Of a DNA stretch of 42,981 nt, positions 33,072 to 42,683 are shown one piece after another (position 1 is the first letter of the stretch; the number at the start of each line of letters is the position of its first letter). The stretch covers positions 1 to 42,981 of the forward strand of contig CAAGRO010000442.1 of the NCBI GenBank assembly GCA_900772695.1. Reading direction: 5' to 3'. The notes under the pieces were generated by a model, which was not told the origin of the DNA, searched no databases, and saw only the letters and a program-made list of their open reading frames with translations. The DNA is from an uncultured Oribacterium sp. GTDB taxonomy: Bacteria > Bacillota > Clostridia > Lachnospirales > Lachnospiraceae. Made by a program: the position numbers and the translations under genes.

Positions 33072-33578
33072 TTAAGCATAAACAGACTTCGTTTTCAAGA
33101 ATTGCTTTATGTGCATAAAAAGAGAAACAATCGCGATTCCGAGCAGCACCCCGCCGCTGTCAATGAGCACATCGCTCACCCGCCCGGCACGTCCCGGCAC
33201 AAACAGCTGATGAAACTCATCACTCGCCGCATAGAGAACACCGAGCGGAAAGGCCGTACAGAGCAGCTTTCTCCGCTTCGGTACCACCGTCACCGACAGT
33301 ACACTCAGACTGTACAGTATGCCGAGAATCGTATACTCGCTGGCATGGGCGAGCTTCCTGACCGGATAGTCGATCTGCATCGCAAGTGCCCGCTGCTCTG
33401 CCACCGTCCAGTCACGATAGCCCGGCACCACGAGCTCTGCCACGAGCGTACCGGCCCTGAGACTCGTTTCCGTCGACAGATCTGCGTTCTGCTGCGACAT
33501 CATAAAAATAAACATCATCCACAGAAGACTCAGCAGAAAGCAGACACGCGCTGCTTTCCGACGTCTATAATCTATCAT
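33072..33578 (-). CDS. VanZ-family membrane protein
   Basis: About 168 residues with four hydrophobic segments. The VanZ-family core is visible: FMMSQQNADLS after the first segment, RKLAHASEYTILGIL, and DEFHQLFVPGRAGRVSDVLIDSGGVLLG near the C-terminus. VanZ-family proteins are membrane proteins, some of which raise tolerance to glycopeptides or other envelope stress; most have no proven biochemical role. ATG at 33578 has GGGAG 8 bases upstream. It follows the ABC permease by about 16 bases and so probably shares its transcript. Confidence 0.88.
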   Translation of the reverse strand: MIDYRRRKAARVCFLLSLLWMMFIFMMSQQNADLSTETSLRAGTLVAELVVPGYRDWTVAEQRALAMQIDYPVRKLAHASEYTILGILYSLSVLSVTVVPKRRKLLCTAFPLGVLYAASDEFHQLFVPGRAGRVSDVLIDSGGVLLGIAIVSLFMHIKQFLKTKSVYA

Positions 33579-33594
33579 CACGTACACTCCCTTA

Positions 33595-34323
33595 TCATCC
33601 TTTCGACTGCACTTTCCGGCGCACCGGATGCGGCTTCAGCTGTCGCACGCTGAAGCCGAGTGCCAGAAGCGACAGAAGCACGAGAAACAGGAGGGCGATG
33701 ACATACGCCTGTACCCCACCGATGCCGAAGTGCCCACGGAACTGAACGAACAGCAGGGCAGCCAGGATGCAGAGCGTCATGCCAGCATACGACACCAGGG
33801 TGGCTGCCGTCGGGATATAGATACTGACACTGACGAGGATGCCGATGCTCGTGGACAGCATCGCGCATACGAAGGCTGTGAGCAGGTACATCAGGATATC
33901 GAAGAAGGTAATACCGCCATAGATGTATACGGTCGCGAAGATCGGAAGCGCCGTCGCGACGAGCAGCATCAGTGTACTCATCACACTCATCAGCTTGCCG
34001 ATGATGATATCCGCCGGTGTCAGCTGGGTCGTCAGCAGAAGGCCCAGTGAACGCTGATCCCGCTCACTGGCGACCGAGGAAGCGGCCAGTGCCGGCGCGA
34101 TCAGAATCACGAGCAGAAGCTCCAGCAGTGCCGCGATATAGTAGATGCGCAGGAAGCTCCGATACGCGATCTCTCCCGCCAGCTCCGCCGTCGAGACGAT
34201 ATAAAACAGATTGATCAGAATCAGGATGCTCAGTCCCCCGTTGAGGAGTGTCACAAGCAGTGGAAGCGTCAGACTACGTGCGTTGATGATCTCATCCCTC
34301 CGAAAAATCGGATTCAGCTTCAT
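33595..34323 (-). CDS. ABC-2-type transporter permease
   Basis: A 242-residue membrane protein with six hydrophobic segments. A cytoplasmic stretch after the second segment holds ASSVASERDQRSLGLLLTTQLTPADIIIGKLM, a pattern typical of ABC-2 export permeases. Its start overlaps the end of the ATPase gene by 32 bases, so the two are translationally coupled and form one exporter. The substrate is unknown. The adjacent two-component system and VanZ-like gene suggest an envelope or peptide-related role. Confidence 0.88.
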   Translation of the reverse strand: MKLNPIFRRDEIINARSLTLPLLVTLLNGGLSILILINLFYIVSTAELAGEIAYRSFLRIYYIAALLELLLVILIAPALAASSVASERDQRSLGLLLTTQLTPADIIIGKLMSVMSTLMLLVATALPIFATVYIYGGITFFDILMYLLTAFVCAMLSTSIGILVSVSIYIPTAATLVSYAGMTLCILAALLFVQFRGHFGIGGVQAYVIALLFLVLLSLLALGFSVRQLKPHPVRRKVQSKG

Positions 34324-35263
34324 AGTACGTCACCCTCCTTTCTTCGCGTGCACCGGTCAGCTGCAGGAAAAGCGATTCCAGGTCACCCTTCTCCCGATGA
34401 AATCCACGCACCGGCACACCGGCCTCGATCAGCCGCCGAAGCAGCGCCGATTCATCCTTCTGCGTGCCTGCATACGTAATCAGCAGATTCTTATCCCGGA
34501 TACTGATCGATTTCACCAGACGATCATGCTTCAGTGTCTGCATCGCCGGGCTCAGATTTCCTGCGATGCTGATGATGATCGGATTCGACGCATCCACCCG
34601 ATCCAGCACCTCATGGATTTTTCCTTCCATGACCAGACGGCCGCGATCGAGGATGCCGATATCCGTACACAGATCCGAAATCTCCGTGAGTGTACGCGAG
34701 CTGGTCAGGATGGTTTTTCCGGAATCCGCGAGGCTCGCGAGGATCTGCCGGAACTCAAAGCGCGTCGCCGGATCCAGATCGGCCGTCGGCTCATCCATGA
34801 CGAGGATCTTCGGGTCATGGATCAGCGCACGGGCCAGACTCAGCTTCTGCTGCATCCCCCGGCTCAGCGAATCCATATACTGTCCCTGCCGGTCACGTAA
34901 GCCGACGAGATCGAGCAGCATCTGAATCTGTCGCTTCGTCTTCACACCAGACAGATCATAGCAGTCCGCAAAAAAGTCCATATACTCCGCTACACGAAGG
35001 TTCGGATAGGCATCGATCCGATCCGGCACATATCCGATGCGGCGCTTCAGGCGACGTACATCGGCACCTGCCTCCATATCATCGATCAGGACCTGACCGC
35101 TGTCCGGATACACGAGTCCGAGCAGCATACGAAGTGCCGTGGTTTTCCCGGCACCATTTGGTCCGACGAGTGCATACAGTGCGCCATCCTCCACATGCAT
35201 CGTGAGCCCGTCGAGCGCTGTCACATGACCGTAGCTCTTCGTGATATTTTCAAAAGAAATCAT
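34292..35263 (-). CDS. ABC transporter ATPase
   Basis: A 323-residue single-domain ATPase of the ABC-2 export (DrrA/CcmA-like) type. Walker A is GPNGAGKTT near residue 35, the signature is SLSRGMQQKLSLARAL near residue 133, and Walker B is ILVMDEPTADLD near residue 154. A C-terminal regulatory region of about 90 residues follows. It pairs with the overlapping permease gene and is preceded, 34 bases away, by the gene for the large membrane protein. Confidence 0.92.
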   Translation of the reverse strand: MISFENITKSYGHVTALDGLTMHVEDGALYALVGPNGAGKTTALRMLLGLVYPDSGQVLIDDMEAGADVRRLKRRIGYVPDRIDAYPNLRVAEYMDFFADCYDLSGVKTKRQIQMLLDLVGLRDRQGQYMDSLSRGMQQKLSLARALIHDPKILVMDEPTADLDPATRFEFRQILASLADSGKTILTSSRTLTEISDLCTDIGILDRGRLVMEGKIHEVLDRVDASNPIIISIAGNLSPAMQTLKHDRLVKSISIRDKNLLITYAGTQKDESALLRRLIEAGVPVRGFHREKGDLESLFLQLTGAREERRVTYYEAESDFSEG

Positions 35264-35297
35264 GGATACGCTCCTTTCTCAACGTGGTCTCCTCACA

Positions 35298-37838
35298 TCA
35301 GATGCCGGTTTCTGTCTCCTCCGGCATGCTGTCCTCCCCGATAAACTCCGCTGCCTCAAGTTCAGCCGCATCGATCATTTCGATCGGTTTTTCTTCGGTA
35401 TTCCGTGCCGTCACGGTCAGCATCGGGAGGTACCGTCGCTCATCGATCCCCGTGTTCTCCTCACTCGAGGTGAAGCGTACGATGAGTACATTATCCTCAT
35501 CGAGATAGCTGTCCAGCTGTGCCCGCGTCAGCACACCGTTTCCGATATCGATGACATCGAAGCCGCCGGTCGTATAATTATAGAAGCTCATGCTGCCACG
35601 GAACGGCCGCACGCTGCCGACGGACTTCGCGTCTCCCGCATCATCCGCCGAAAGACTCTCGATCGTGAGACTCGTGATGTCACTGCCCTCGCCGAGATGG
35701 TACTCGAGCGTCGTCGGCCATGCACTCGCGACCGTGTTCTCCGTCGTATCATAATCACCGGACTGGATCTGCGGGTCCGTCGACAGTGCACTGTAGCTGT
35801 AGACATCCCCCACGCGGGTACTGAGCGGCAGCGAGGAAACCACCATCGTGAAGCCATAGCTGTCGAGATCGGTCTGCTCCGTGAAATCCAGCGGCTGCTT
35901 CTCCGGATTTTCCTCCCGGACGCAGCCGACGATGCGCGCATCACTGAAATAGCCGTTCAGGCTGTTCATCAGATAGTAGCGAAGGAAGCTCTGCCAGCCT
36001 CCGCTGGTGACACTGGCGGCGATTTTCCGACTGTCCCCCACCGGTACATTGATGGTCTCACAGTGTCCGAGGTCAATGCTGGCACCGGCATCCAGACGTC
36101 CGATCCGGATCACCTTTCCATAGATCAGCAGTGCCGCATCGCTGAGGTCATAGGCTGTGCCATTCGTGAGCGTGCCACGTACACTGCCGTCCGCAAAGAC
36201 GATATCCGACTGAAAACTTCCATCGGTGTTCGGCATGTTGTTGTGAAGCTCGAAGTAACGGGCAGCAAACGGTGCAGCGTTCTGAATCGTAATCGTCTTT
36301 CTCTCACGACCATTATCGATGCTCGTATGGCTCACATACTCCTCCGACGAGAGCAGGCCCTGGATATCCCCTGTAAAGTCTGCGCCCTTCAGAATCGGAT
36401 ATACATCATACTCCGTCTTCACCGGAAGCTCATAGCTTCGGTAGTATGGTGAGCGCAGGTTCAGATAATCCGTCTCATCGACACTGTCCGCCGAGATGTT
36501 TTTCAGGCGGACACAGGTCAGAAACGGACCCATGAATCGGGTACCGAGTCCCATGACATACACGAGAATGATCGTCAGCGCCGTCACCAGCAGGACGCCC
36601 GGACGGTACATCCGAAGGACCTCCCGTTCGCGCATGAAAAAGTAGAGTCCCGGCCCGATCAGAAGCACATAGGCAGCGAGAATAACGGCATAGAGCAGTG
36701 GCTTCGGTACCTTCCGGAGATCACTCAGATTCATAAGCTCCTGTACATTCCAGTAGCGGGCGAGACTCCGCTCCGAAGCCGTAACGGAAAGATTTTCGAG
36801 ACGCGTTTTCCCGAGAATCGCAGAAAAGAGCTGATCGATGTATCCGCTCTGCTCCGTAGCGAAGCGGGTAAGGTCACAGAAATCATAGCCGCTGATAACG
36901 ACGATCCCCGCTCCCTCCGAGACCTCCGAAACGATCGGCACACCATCTGAAAGCACGACCTCCTGTCCACCTTTGAGATGAACCGGGGAGGCCGTCAGCG
37001 CGAGGAGTTCCGAATCCCCGTCCTCATGATACGTGTTCCCCATCTCGAGACTCATCTCCATCGGCTGAAGTGCACTCCGAAGGTACGCTGCGTAGTATGG
37101 GCTCAGGGCATCCTCCCCGCGCGCACCCGTTCCCAGCACCAGGATACCGCCATCCCGTACCCACTGTGCGATGACCTCTGCCTCGTTCTTGCGTATGTTC
37201 TTCATCGAAAAATCCGAAATCAGGAGAACATCCAGCTGATCGAGCTCGTTTTCCGAATCTGGCAGGTCGTCGACCGGCAGACTCACACTGCGTGTCCGGA
37301 GAATACCGTTATTGATCCCCACATCATTCAGATAGCTGAGCGCCTCCGGATGGTCGGAGATGATACCGATGATGAGCTCCGCATCGGAGCCTGCAACATC
37401 GAGGCCGATACGCCGTGAGCCCAGCGCATGCCCCTCTCTGTCCTCCGCGGTCACCAGCAGCTGGCTGATACCGGAGCTGAGTGACACCGTCACATTCAGC
37501 GTATCCGAGGAACCGCCCTCAACGATTTTCTGATAGCGGTACTCATAGACACTGTCCTCCGACTCGACCATATAGACATGGATATAGCCGGAGAAGGTGC
37601 TTTCCTGATGGTTTTCGATCCCGATGCTGAGGGGCAGACGCCGACCGGCCTTCGCCGTGTTCTGATAGCCATAGGTCACCGAGAGGTCGACGGTATCCGC
37701 ATAGCTACGCATCGAAAACAGAAGCAGCAGGCCGAGCAGGGTCAGTACGAACCACAGTCCCCGGCGGATGCTGCGGAAGCCAGATAAACGATTTGAAATT
37801 CGTCGAATCGACATACTTCGCTTATATCCGGAACTCAA
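35298..37838 (-). CDS. Large membrane protein with a GATase1-like lumenal domain, ABC transporter accessory
   Basis: 846 residues. A signal or anchor segment (about 29-47) precedes a beta-rich extracellular region, then a stretch around residues 155-255 (LDVLLISDFSMKN, WVRDGGILVLGTGARGE) that looks like a class I glutamine-amidotransferase-type fold without an evident catalytic Cys. Two hydrophobic helices near residues 384-440 follow, then a long extracellular C-terminal region. Similar proteins accompany ABC-2 exporters in Firmicutes. The start is probably the TTG at 37838: GGAG lies 8 bases upstream and the TTG overlaps the kinase TGA, giving coupling. The alternative is the ATG at 37814. 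I know no proven function. Confidence 0.7.
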   Translation of the reverse strand: MSSGYKRSMSIRRISNRLSGFRSIRRGLWFVLTLLGLLLLFSMRSYADTVDLSVTYGYQNTAKAGRRLPLSIGIENHQESTFSGYIHVYMVESEDSVYEYRYQKIVEGGSSDTLNVTVSLSSGISQLLVTAEDREGHALGSRRIGLDVAGSDAELIIGIISDHPEALSYLNDVGINNGILRTRSVSLPVDDLPDSENELDQLDVLLISDFSMKNIRKNEAEVIAQWVRDGGILVLGTGARGEDALSPYYAAYLRSALQPMEMSLEMGNTYHEDGDSELLALTASPVHLKGGQEVVLSDGVPIVSEVSEGAGIVVISGYDFCDLTRFATEQSGYIDQLFSAILGKTRLENLSVTASERSLARYWNVQELMNLSDLRKVPKPLLYAVILAAYVLLIGPGLYFFMREREVLRMYRPGVLLVTALTIILVYVMGLGTRFMGPFLTCVRLKNISADSVDETDYLNLRSPYYRSYELPVKTEYDVYPILKGADFTGDIQGLLSSEEYVSHTSIDNGRERKTITIQNAAPFAARYFELHNNMPNTDGSFQSDIVFADGSVRGTLTNGTAYDLSDAALLIYGKVIRIGRLDAGASIDLGHCETINVPVGDSRKIAASVTSGGWQSFLRYYLMNSLNGYFSDARIVGCVREENPEKQPLDFTEQTDLDSYGFTMVVSSLPLSTRVGDVYSYSALSTDPQIQSGDYDTTENTVASAWPTTLEYHLGEGSDITSLTIESLSADDAGDAKSVGSVRPFRGSMSFYNYTTGGFDVIDIGNGVLTRAQLDSYLDEDNVLIVRFTSSEENTGIDERRYLPMLTVTARNTEEKPIEMIDAAELEAAEFIGEDSMPEETETGI

Positions 37839-38974
37839 AATGTTCTCTCCTCATCAAAATGGATCTTCAGTCGGACAGTGAAGACGGTTCCCGAAAGATC
37901 CGAGGAAACCGACACCGTACCATGATGCATATCGGTGATGTTCTTGACGATGGCCAGGCCGAGGCCCGTTCCACCAGGACCGGACGCGTTCGTCCGGCTG
38001 TGATCCGTCCGGTAAAACCGATCGAAAATCAGCGGCAGCTCATTTTCCGGAATAATATAACCGTAATTCACGATTTTGATCGTCACGATCTCTCGATCCG
38101 CCCGGAGGTTGACACGGACACGCTTTCCTTCCTTACCATACTTGATGGCATTGCCGATCAGATTATCGAAAAGGCGCGCCAGCAGATCGCCATCCGCTTC
38201 GATGATCTGCGACTTCCGATTCGATACGAAATCATAGCTGAGGCCGTTCTTCTGAAAATTCGGATAGCTCTCCTCGAGAAGCTGTGTCAGCAGCTCGACG
38301 ATGTCTACCTTCGCCACGTTCATATTGATTTTTCCATAGGAAAGCTTCGTGAAGCCGAACAGCTCCTCGATCAGCTTCTGAAGACGTACCGACTTGTTGT
38401 AGGCGATGTCCAGATACTTCTGCTGCATCTCCGGTGAGAGCTTCTGATTCTTCCGAAGCAGCTCGAGATAACCGAGGATGGAGGTCAGCGGCGTCCGCAG
38501 ATCATGTGCGACATTGGTAATCAGGTCCGTTTTCGACTGCTCTGATGTCCGCTCCTTATCGATGAGTTCCTGGATATCCTCCTCCATGCGATTCAGATTC
38601 TCCGCGATATCGGTAAGCTCACCCTCGCCTTCCAGCTCCAGACGGGTACTGAGATCGCCTTCGGAAATCTGCTTCACCGCATGGGCGATCGTTTCGATAT
38701 CCCGCGCCATCTTTCGCTGCAGAAGCAGGAAAATCAGTGAGAACAGGAGAATTCCGAGCAGCACGAAAAGCAGGACACTGAGGGTCGAGCCGAGCGCGAA
38801 GCGCTGCAGAGCCTGAGAATCGTTTCCTGTCTGATAAAGGAAGCTGGAGATGGCGGTGAGATTCGTGATGAGAAACACGAGGATGATGATCGTGATCACC
38901 GACGCGATGCCGATATGTGCCATCAGCTGCATCATATAGCCATGCCCATGGGTATGATTTTTCTGCTCGTTCAT
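37835..38974 (-). CDS. Sensor histidine kinase
   Basis: About 379 residues. Two membrane segments (roughly residues 18-42 and 58-85) flank a very short external loop, so the sensor is of the intramembrane-sensing type rather than having a large extracellular domain. A HAMP-like linker, the H-box HDLRTPLTSILGYLELL, the N-box DNLIGNAIKYG and the G-box GPGGTGLGLAIVKN follow. It would phosphorylate the response regulator encoded 11-23 bases upstream. The ATG at 38974 is used; TTG at 38986 is an alternative. It resembles VanS-type kinases of Clostridia. Confidence 0.93.
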   Translation of the reverse strand: MNEQKNHTHGHGYMMQLMAHIGIASVITIIILVFLITNLTAISSFLYQTGNDSQALQRFALGSTLSVLLFVLLGILLFSLIFLLLQRKMARDIETIAHAVKQISEGDLSTRLELEGEGELTDIAENLNRMEEDIQELIDKERTSEQSKTDLITNVAHDLRTPLTSILGYLELLRKNQKLSPEMQQKYLDIAYNKSVRLQKLIEELFGFTKLSYGKINMNVAKVDIVELLTQLLEESYPNFQKNGLSYDFVSNRKSQIIEADGDLLARLFDNLIGNAIKYGKEGKRVRVNLRADREIVTIKIVNYGYIIPENELPLIFDRFYRTDHSRTNASGPGGTGLGLAIVKNITDMHHGTVSVSSDLSGTVFTVRLKIHFDEERTF

Positions 38975-38997
38975 ATCCTTTTCCAACGTCGTGATGC

Positions 38998-39699
38998 TTA
39001 CTTCTCGATCTTATAGCCGATGCCCCAGACGGTCGAGATGATCTTGTTCTCGCGGCTCTCCTCCCGCAGCTTTCCACGCAGACGGCGGATGTGCACCATG
39101 ACGGTGTTATTGGCCTCATAGACCTTTTCATCCCATACCTTTTCGAAGATCTCATCGGTGGAGAAAACCTTGCCCGGATGGGATGCCAGCAGGAACAGAA
39201 TCTCGAACTCGATCGGCGTCAGCTTGATTTCCTCACCGTCCACCAGTACACGATGATTATCCTTGTTGATGGTGAGGTCACGGATCGTGATCTCGCTGCT
39301 GGCAAACTGCTCCGCCGCGTTCGGGTTCAGCTGCGTGTAGCGGCGAAGCTGTGACTTCACGCGTGCCGTCAGCTCCAGCGGATTAAACGGCTTCGTCACA
39401 TAATCATCCGCGCCGCCGGTGAGACCGACGATCTTATCGAGGTCCGTGGACTTCGCCGACAGCATGATGATCGGGATATTGGACTTCGCCCGGATCTTCC
39501 GGCACATCTCGAGACCGTTCATGCCCGGCATCATGATATCGAGCAGTACGAGGTGGATCTCCTGCTCATCGAGGATTTTCAGACCCTCCTCTGCATTGTA
39601 TGCCTTAAATACCTTATAGCCGTCACTGACGAGATAGATTTCCACCAGCTCTGCGATTTCCTTTTCATCGTCAACGACGAGTACATTGATCTGCGACAT
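38998..39699 (-). CDS. OmpR/VanR-type response regulator
   Basis: A 233-residue two-domain regulator. The receiver has the acidic pair DDE near residue 10, the phosphorylation-site Asp in LVLLDIMMPG near residue 53, and the conserved Lys in YVTKPF near residue 102. The C-terminal winged helix is seen from about residue 133 (LTPIEFEILFLLASHPGKVFS). It lies 2 bases after pheA and immediately before the kinase. The likely target is the ABC/VanZ gene run downstream, as in antibiotic-responsive modules, but no operator was identified. Confidence 0.95.
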   Translation of the reverse strand: MSQINVLVVDDEKEIAELVEIYLVSDGYKVFKAYNAEEGLKILDEQEIHLVLLDIMMPGMNGLEMCRKIRAKSNIPIIMLSAKSTDLDKIVGLTGGADDYVTKPFNPLELTARVKSQLRRYTQLNPNAAEQFASSEITIRDLTINKDNHRVLVDGEEIKLTPIEFEILFLLASHPGKVFSTDEIFEKVWDEKVYEANNTVMVHIRRLRGKLREESRENKIISTVWGIGYKIEK

Positions 39700-39701
39700 A
39701 G

Positions 39702-40853
39702 TTACTCCTTTCCATAATTCCCCAGGATGCGAAGGGATGTGATCTGATCCTCGAGTCCGGCGAGTGCATTGATGACATTCGGCATGGACAGATTTCCCTC
39801 GAGATCGATGAAGAAGCGATACTCGAACGGCTTCTCCGGAATCGGTCGGGACTGGATCATCAGCATATTGACATCATTAAATATAAAATTTCCCAGTGCG
39901 TTATAGAGCGCACCTGGCTTATGTGCTGTTTCAAAGCAGATACTGATCTTCTCTGCATCCGCTGTGTAGACGCGCTCACGGCCGAGCACGATGAAGCGGG
40001 TCGTGTTGCTCTTTTCCTGATTGACCGAACGCTCCAGAATCGTCAGTCCATACAGCTCCGCAGAGAGCTCGGAGGCGAGTGCCGCGATGCTCGGATCCTG
40101 ATGATCCCGGACGTACGCTGCAGCGACTGCCGTGTTCAGCACCGGCACCGCTTCGATGTCCGGATGCGCCTCCAGAAAGGCCGCACACTGTCCGAGAGCC
40201 TGCGGATGTGAGTAGATCCGCTTCAGTCCGTCCATACTGGCACCCGCCACACTCATCAGCGCATGCGCTACGTGCAGATCGACCTCCTCGACGATCGCGA
40301 GCGCCGGATAGCGCACCAGAAGGTCGAAAATATCTGAAACGGCTCCGTGACTGGAGTTCTCGATCGGCAGCACTGCGTAGTCCGCCTCTCCCTCCACGAC
40401 CTCGTCCATGGCATCCTTCCAGGTTTTCACATGGCGGAGTGCCGTCTCTGTGCCGAAGCACTGTCGTGCTGCAAGATGGGCATACGCACCCTCAACCCCC
40501 TGATAAACGACACGCTTTCCACGCTTCGGAATCGCATCGAGCTTCTCAAAATCCGCATGGAAGGTCTTTCCATGTGCAGACAGAATACCGAACTGCCGGC
40601 GTCTCGAAATCGTCATCATCTGCTGATAGAGCTCCCGGATCGCCTTCCGGTCGAAATCCGTATCGAGATAGGACTGTACGGTATCCAGCTTCTGCTCCTC
40701 CCGTACCGGATCAAATACCGCTTTTCCGGTTTCAATCTTATACTCTGCTACCTTTTCGCAGAGGTCCATCCGCTGCTTATAAAGCTCGGTAATCTGGTGA
40801 TCCAGTACATCGAGCTGGTCGCGAATCTGTAAAAGTGCGTTTTTTTCTTCCAT
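39702..40853 (-). CDS. pheA: Bifunctional chorismate mutase/prephenate dehydratase
   Basis: 383 residues with three domains. An AroQ chorismate mutase occupies residues 1-90 (LDHQITELYKQRMDL, ending SRRRQFG). A prephenate dehydratase follows from about 113 (VVYQGVEGAYAHLAARQCFG, PIENSSHGAVSDIFDLL, TTRFIVLG). The ACT domain lies at about 300-380, with HKPGALYNALGNF for phenylalanine feedback binding; the usual ESRP is QSRP here. It makes phenylpyruvate for phenylalanine synthesis. It sits between plsC (12 bases) and the response regulator (2 bases), so it probably shares a transcript with functionally unrelated genes. Confidence 0.95.
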   Translation of the reverse strand: MEEKNALLQIRDQLDVLDHQITELYKQRMDLCEKVAEYKIETGKAVFDPVREEQKLDTVQSYLDTDFDRKAIRELYQQMMTISRRRQFGILSAHGKTFHADFEKLDAIPKRGKRVVYQGVEGAYAHLAARQCFGTETALRHVKTWKDAMDEVVEGEADYAVLPIENSSHGAVSDIFDLLVRYPALAIVEEVDLHVAHALMSVAGASMDGLKRIYSHPQALGQCAAFLEAHPDIEAVPVLNTAVAAAYVRDHQDPSIAALASELSAELYGLTILERSVNQEKSNTTRFIVLGRERVYTADAEKISICFETAHKPGALYNALGNFIFNDVNMLMIQSRPIPEKPFEYRFFIDLEGNLSMPNVINALAGLEDQITSLRILGNYGKE

Positions 40854-40865
40854 GTAATAATCCTT

Positions 40866-41618
40866 TTAATCTTTCTCTTCTGCCAGCAGTGCCTGGATGT
40901 CCGCCTTCACCTTCGCCTGTACATAGGCACCGATGTGCTTCTGCTCCTCTTCATCGAGATTTTTCACCTCAATCGGCGCACCGATACGTACCCTGATATG
41001 CTGCGGCCTGATCGCCGGGAACTGCGCTTCCAGGATATCGCGTGTACCGACCATCGCTACCGGCACGATCTTACAGCCGGCCTTCTCGGCCACCTTGAAG
41101 GAGCCCTCCTTAAAGGTCTCCATGTCGAGCTCCGTCTCGCCTTCTGAGCGCGTGCCCTCCGGGTAGATCCAGATGGACTGTCCCTCCCGCACCTGTTTGA
41201 TGGCCGTGATGATGACCTTCAGGGACTGCTTCAGATTATTCCGATCCATAAACAGGCAGCCGAGCTCCTCCATCCAGCGCTTCAGCGGTCGGATCTTCTC
41301 TATCTCCGCCTTCGCGACGAAGCCGGTCGGTCGATCCACGAGGGTATAGGCGATGATGACATCGAAATACGAACGGTGATTTCCAACGAACAGAACCCCC
41401 TCGTCCTTCGGAATCGAGGTCAGATTTTCCGCCCCCTCGACCTCCACCGTCACGTGGGCTGTTTTCAGAATCTTCCGGAAGATGCCCTGCACAAGCGGCA
41501 GGGTATACTCTGCGCGCTTCTTCGGGTCCTGGATCGCCTCAACCTTTCTCCTGTACCAGAGACTGCCGAGGGTTAAAAAAAACAGTACTTGTGCTAAAAC
41601 TGCAATGGTATACAGCAT
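40866..41618 (-). CDS. plsC: 1-acyl-glycerol-3-phosphate acyltransferase
   Basis: A 250-residue PlsC-family acyltransferase adding the second acyl chain in phosphatidic acid synthesis. An N-terminal membrane segment (residues 1-22) is followed by the HX4D catalytic motif in GNHRSYFD near residue 80 and the EGTR motif in YPEGTRS near residue 156. It begins the run plsC-pheA-response regulator-kinase. The 148 bases upstream contain a terminator-like hairpin and presumably its promoter. Confidence 0.92.
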   Translation of the reverse strand: MLYTIAVLAQVLFFLTLGSLWYRRKVEAIQDPKKRAEYTLPLVQGIFRKILKTAHVTVEVEGAENLTSIPKDEGVLFVGNHRSYFDVIIAYTLVDRPTGFVAKAEIEKIRPLKRWMEELGCLFMDRNNLKQSLKVIITAIKQVREGQSIWIYPEGTRSEGETELDMETFKEGSFKVAEKAGCKIVPVAMVGTRDILEAQFPAIRPQHIRVRIGAPIEVKNLDEEEQKHIGAYVQAKVKADIQALLAEEKD

Positions 41619-41694
41619 ATTGACTCCTTATGTGCGGTTCCATGCTTCTGCGCTTTCCGGCAGACGGCATGCATACGCAACGGTTCATCTATAA

Positions 41695-41713
41695 ACACCC
41701 GATTTCAGGGTGT
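41695..41713 (-). terminator. Weak terminator-like hairpin after the export permease
   Basis: ACACCC (41695-41700) and GGGTGT (41708-41713) form a 6-bp stem with a 7-base loop. On the minus strand it is followed by TTTATA, a short imperfect U run. Confidence 0.45.
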
Positions 41714-41766
41714 CTGGTCACATAGTTTCGAAAATTTCATCCGGCAGTACATCCGTCTGTGCATGC

Positions 41767-42582
41767 TCACAGCACATCTGAAAAATGCGGACGAAGCTTA
41801 CGGAAAAACGAGAGGCCGACGAAGAAAATCACGAGCGTCACTCCCCAGAAGTAGATCCCGAGGGTCGGGCGCATCCAGAATCCGGCACCGGTCAGCATGG
41901 AATCACGGTACCCTGCCACGATATAGTAGAGCGGGTTCAGCTTCAGCAGGGTTCCAACCCATGGCGCACGGCTCGTAAAAAGGGTTTCATCGTACATGAT
42001 CGGGCACATCCAGATACCGAACTGGAGGCAGATTCCGACGATCTGCTGCATATCCTTAAAGAAGACATTAACCGCACTCGTGAGATAGCCGAGACCAAGC
42101 GCCAGCACGGAAGCCGCGAAGCTGTAGTAGATGATCTGGAGCCAGCTGATCGTCGGGGTCTTACCGGACACGAGGAAGGCGACCAGCATGATCACGATGA
42201 AGCAGAGGTGAACGAAAAAGCAGGACGCAAGCTTGATGATCGGAAGGAGCTCCACCGGGAAGACGACCTTCTTCACGAGGTAGCTGTACTCTTGCAGGAT
42301 GCCGGTCAGGGTGTTGAGGCATTCACTGAAGAAGAACCAGGGCACGAGCCCCGGAATCAGCCAGATCACGTAGCTCGTGTTCGGCACCGGCGGAGCGGAC
42401 TTGAAACCATAGGGTCCGAAGATGAACGCATAGATGGTCACCGTCGCGAGTGGCTGGAGAAACATCCAGATGATACCGAAGTAGGAGCCGACGAAGCGCT
42501 TACGGAAATCGGACTTTGCAAGGTCCAGGATCATCCGACGCTTCTCGGCCATGTGCTGTAATAATTCGATAAATGCTTTCAT
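41767..42582 (-). CDS. TagG/RfbA-type polysaccharide ABC export permease
   Basis: About 271 residues with six hydrophobic segments, the usual size for permeases exporting teichoic acid, O-antigen or capsule. Family segments are SDFRKRFVGSYFGIIWMFLQPL near residue 25, LVKKVVFPVELLPI near residue 105, and FFKDMQQIVGICLQFGIWMCPIMYD near residue 180. The start is set at MKAFIELLQH; the frame continues upstream to 42714 without support. Unusually, the gene directly downstream is plsC rather than the expected ATPase partner, which may lie outside the window. The exported polymer is unknown. Confidence 0.88.
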   Translation of the reverse strand: MKAFIELLQHMAEKRRMILDLAKSDFRKRFVGSYFGIIWMFLQPLATVTIYAFIFGPYGFKSAPPVPNTSYVIWLIPGLVPWFFFSECLNTLTGILQEYSYLVKKVVFPVELLPIIKLASCFFVHLCFIVIMLVAFLVSGKTPTISWLQIIYYSFAASVLALGLGYLTSAVNVFFKDMQQIVGICLQFGIWMCPIMYDETLFTSRAPWVGTLLKLNPLYYIVAGYRDSMLTGAGFWMRPTLGIYFWGVTLVIFFVGLSFFRKLRPHFSDVL

Positions 42583-42683
42583 GTATAGTTTATTCTTTCC
42601 ATCTTCCGGGGGATACACATCGGCCGGAAGCACTCTCTTTCCTAAAATCGATGTTCCATATGAACACTTTATTATACCACCTT

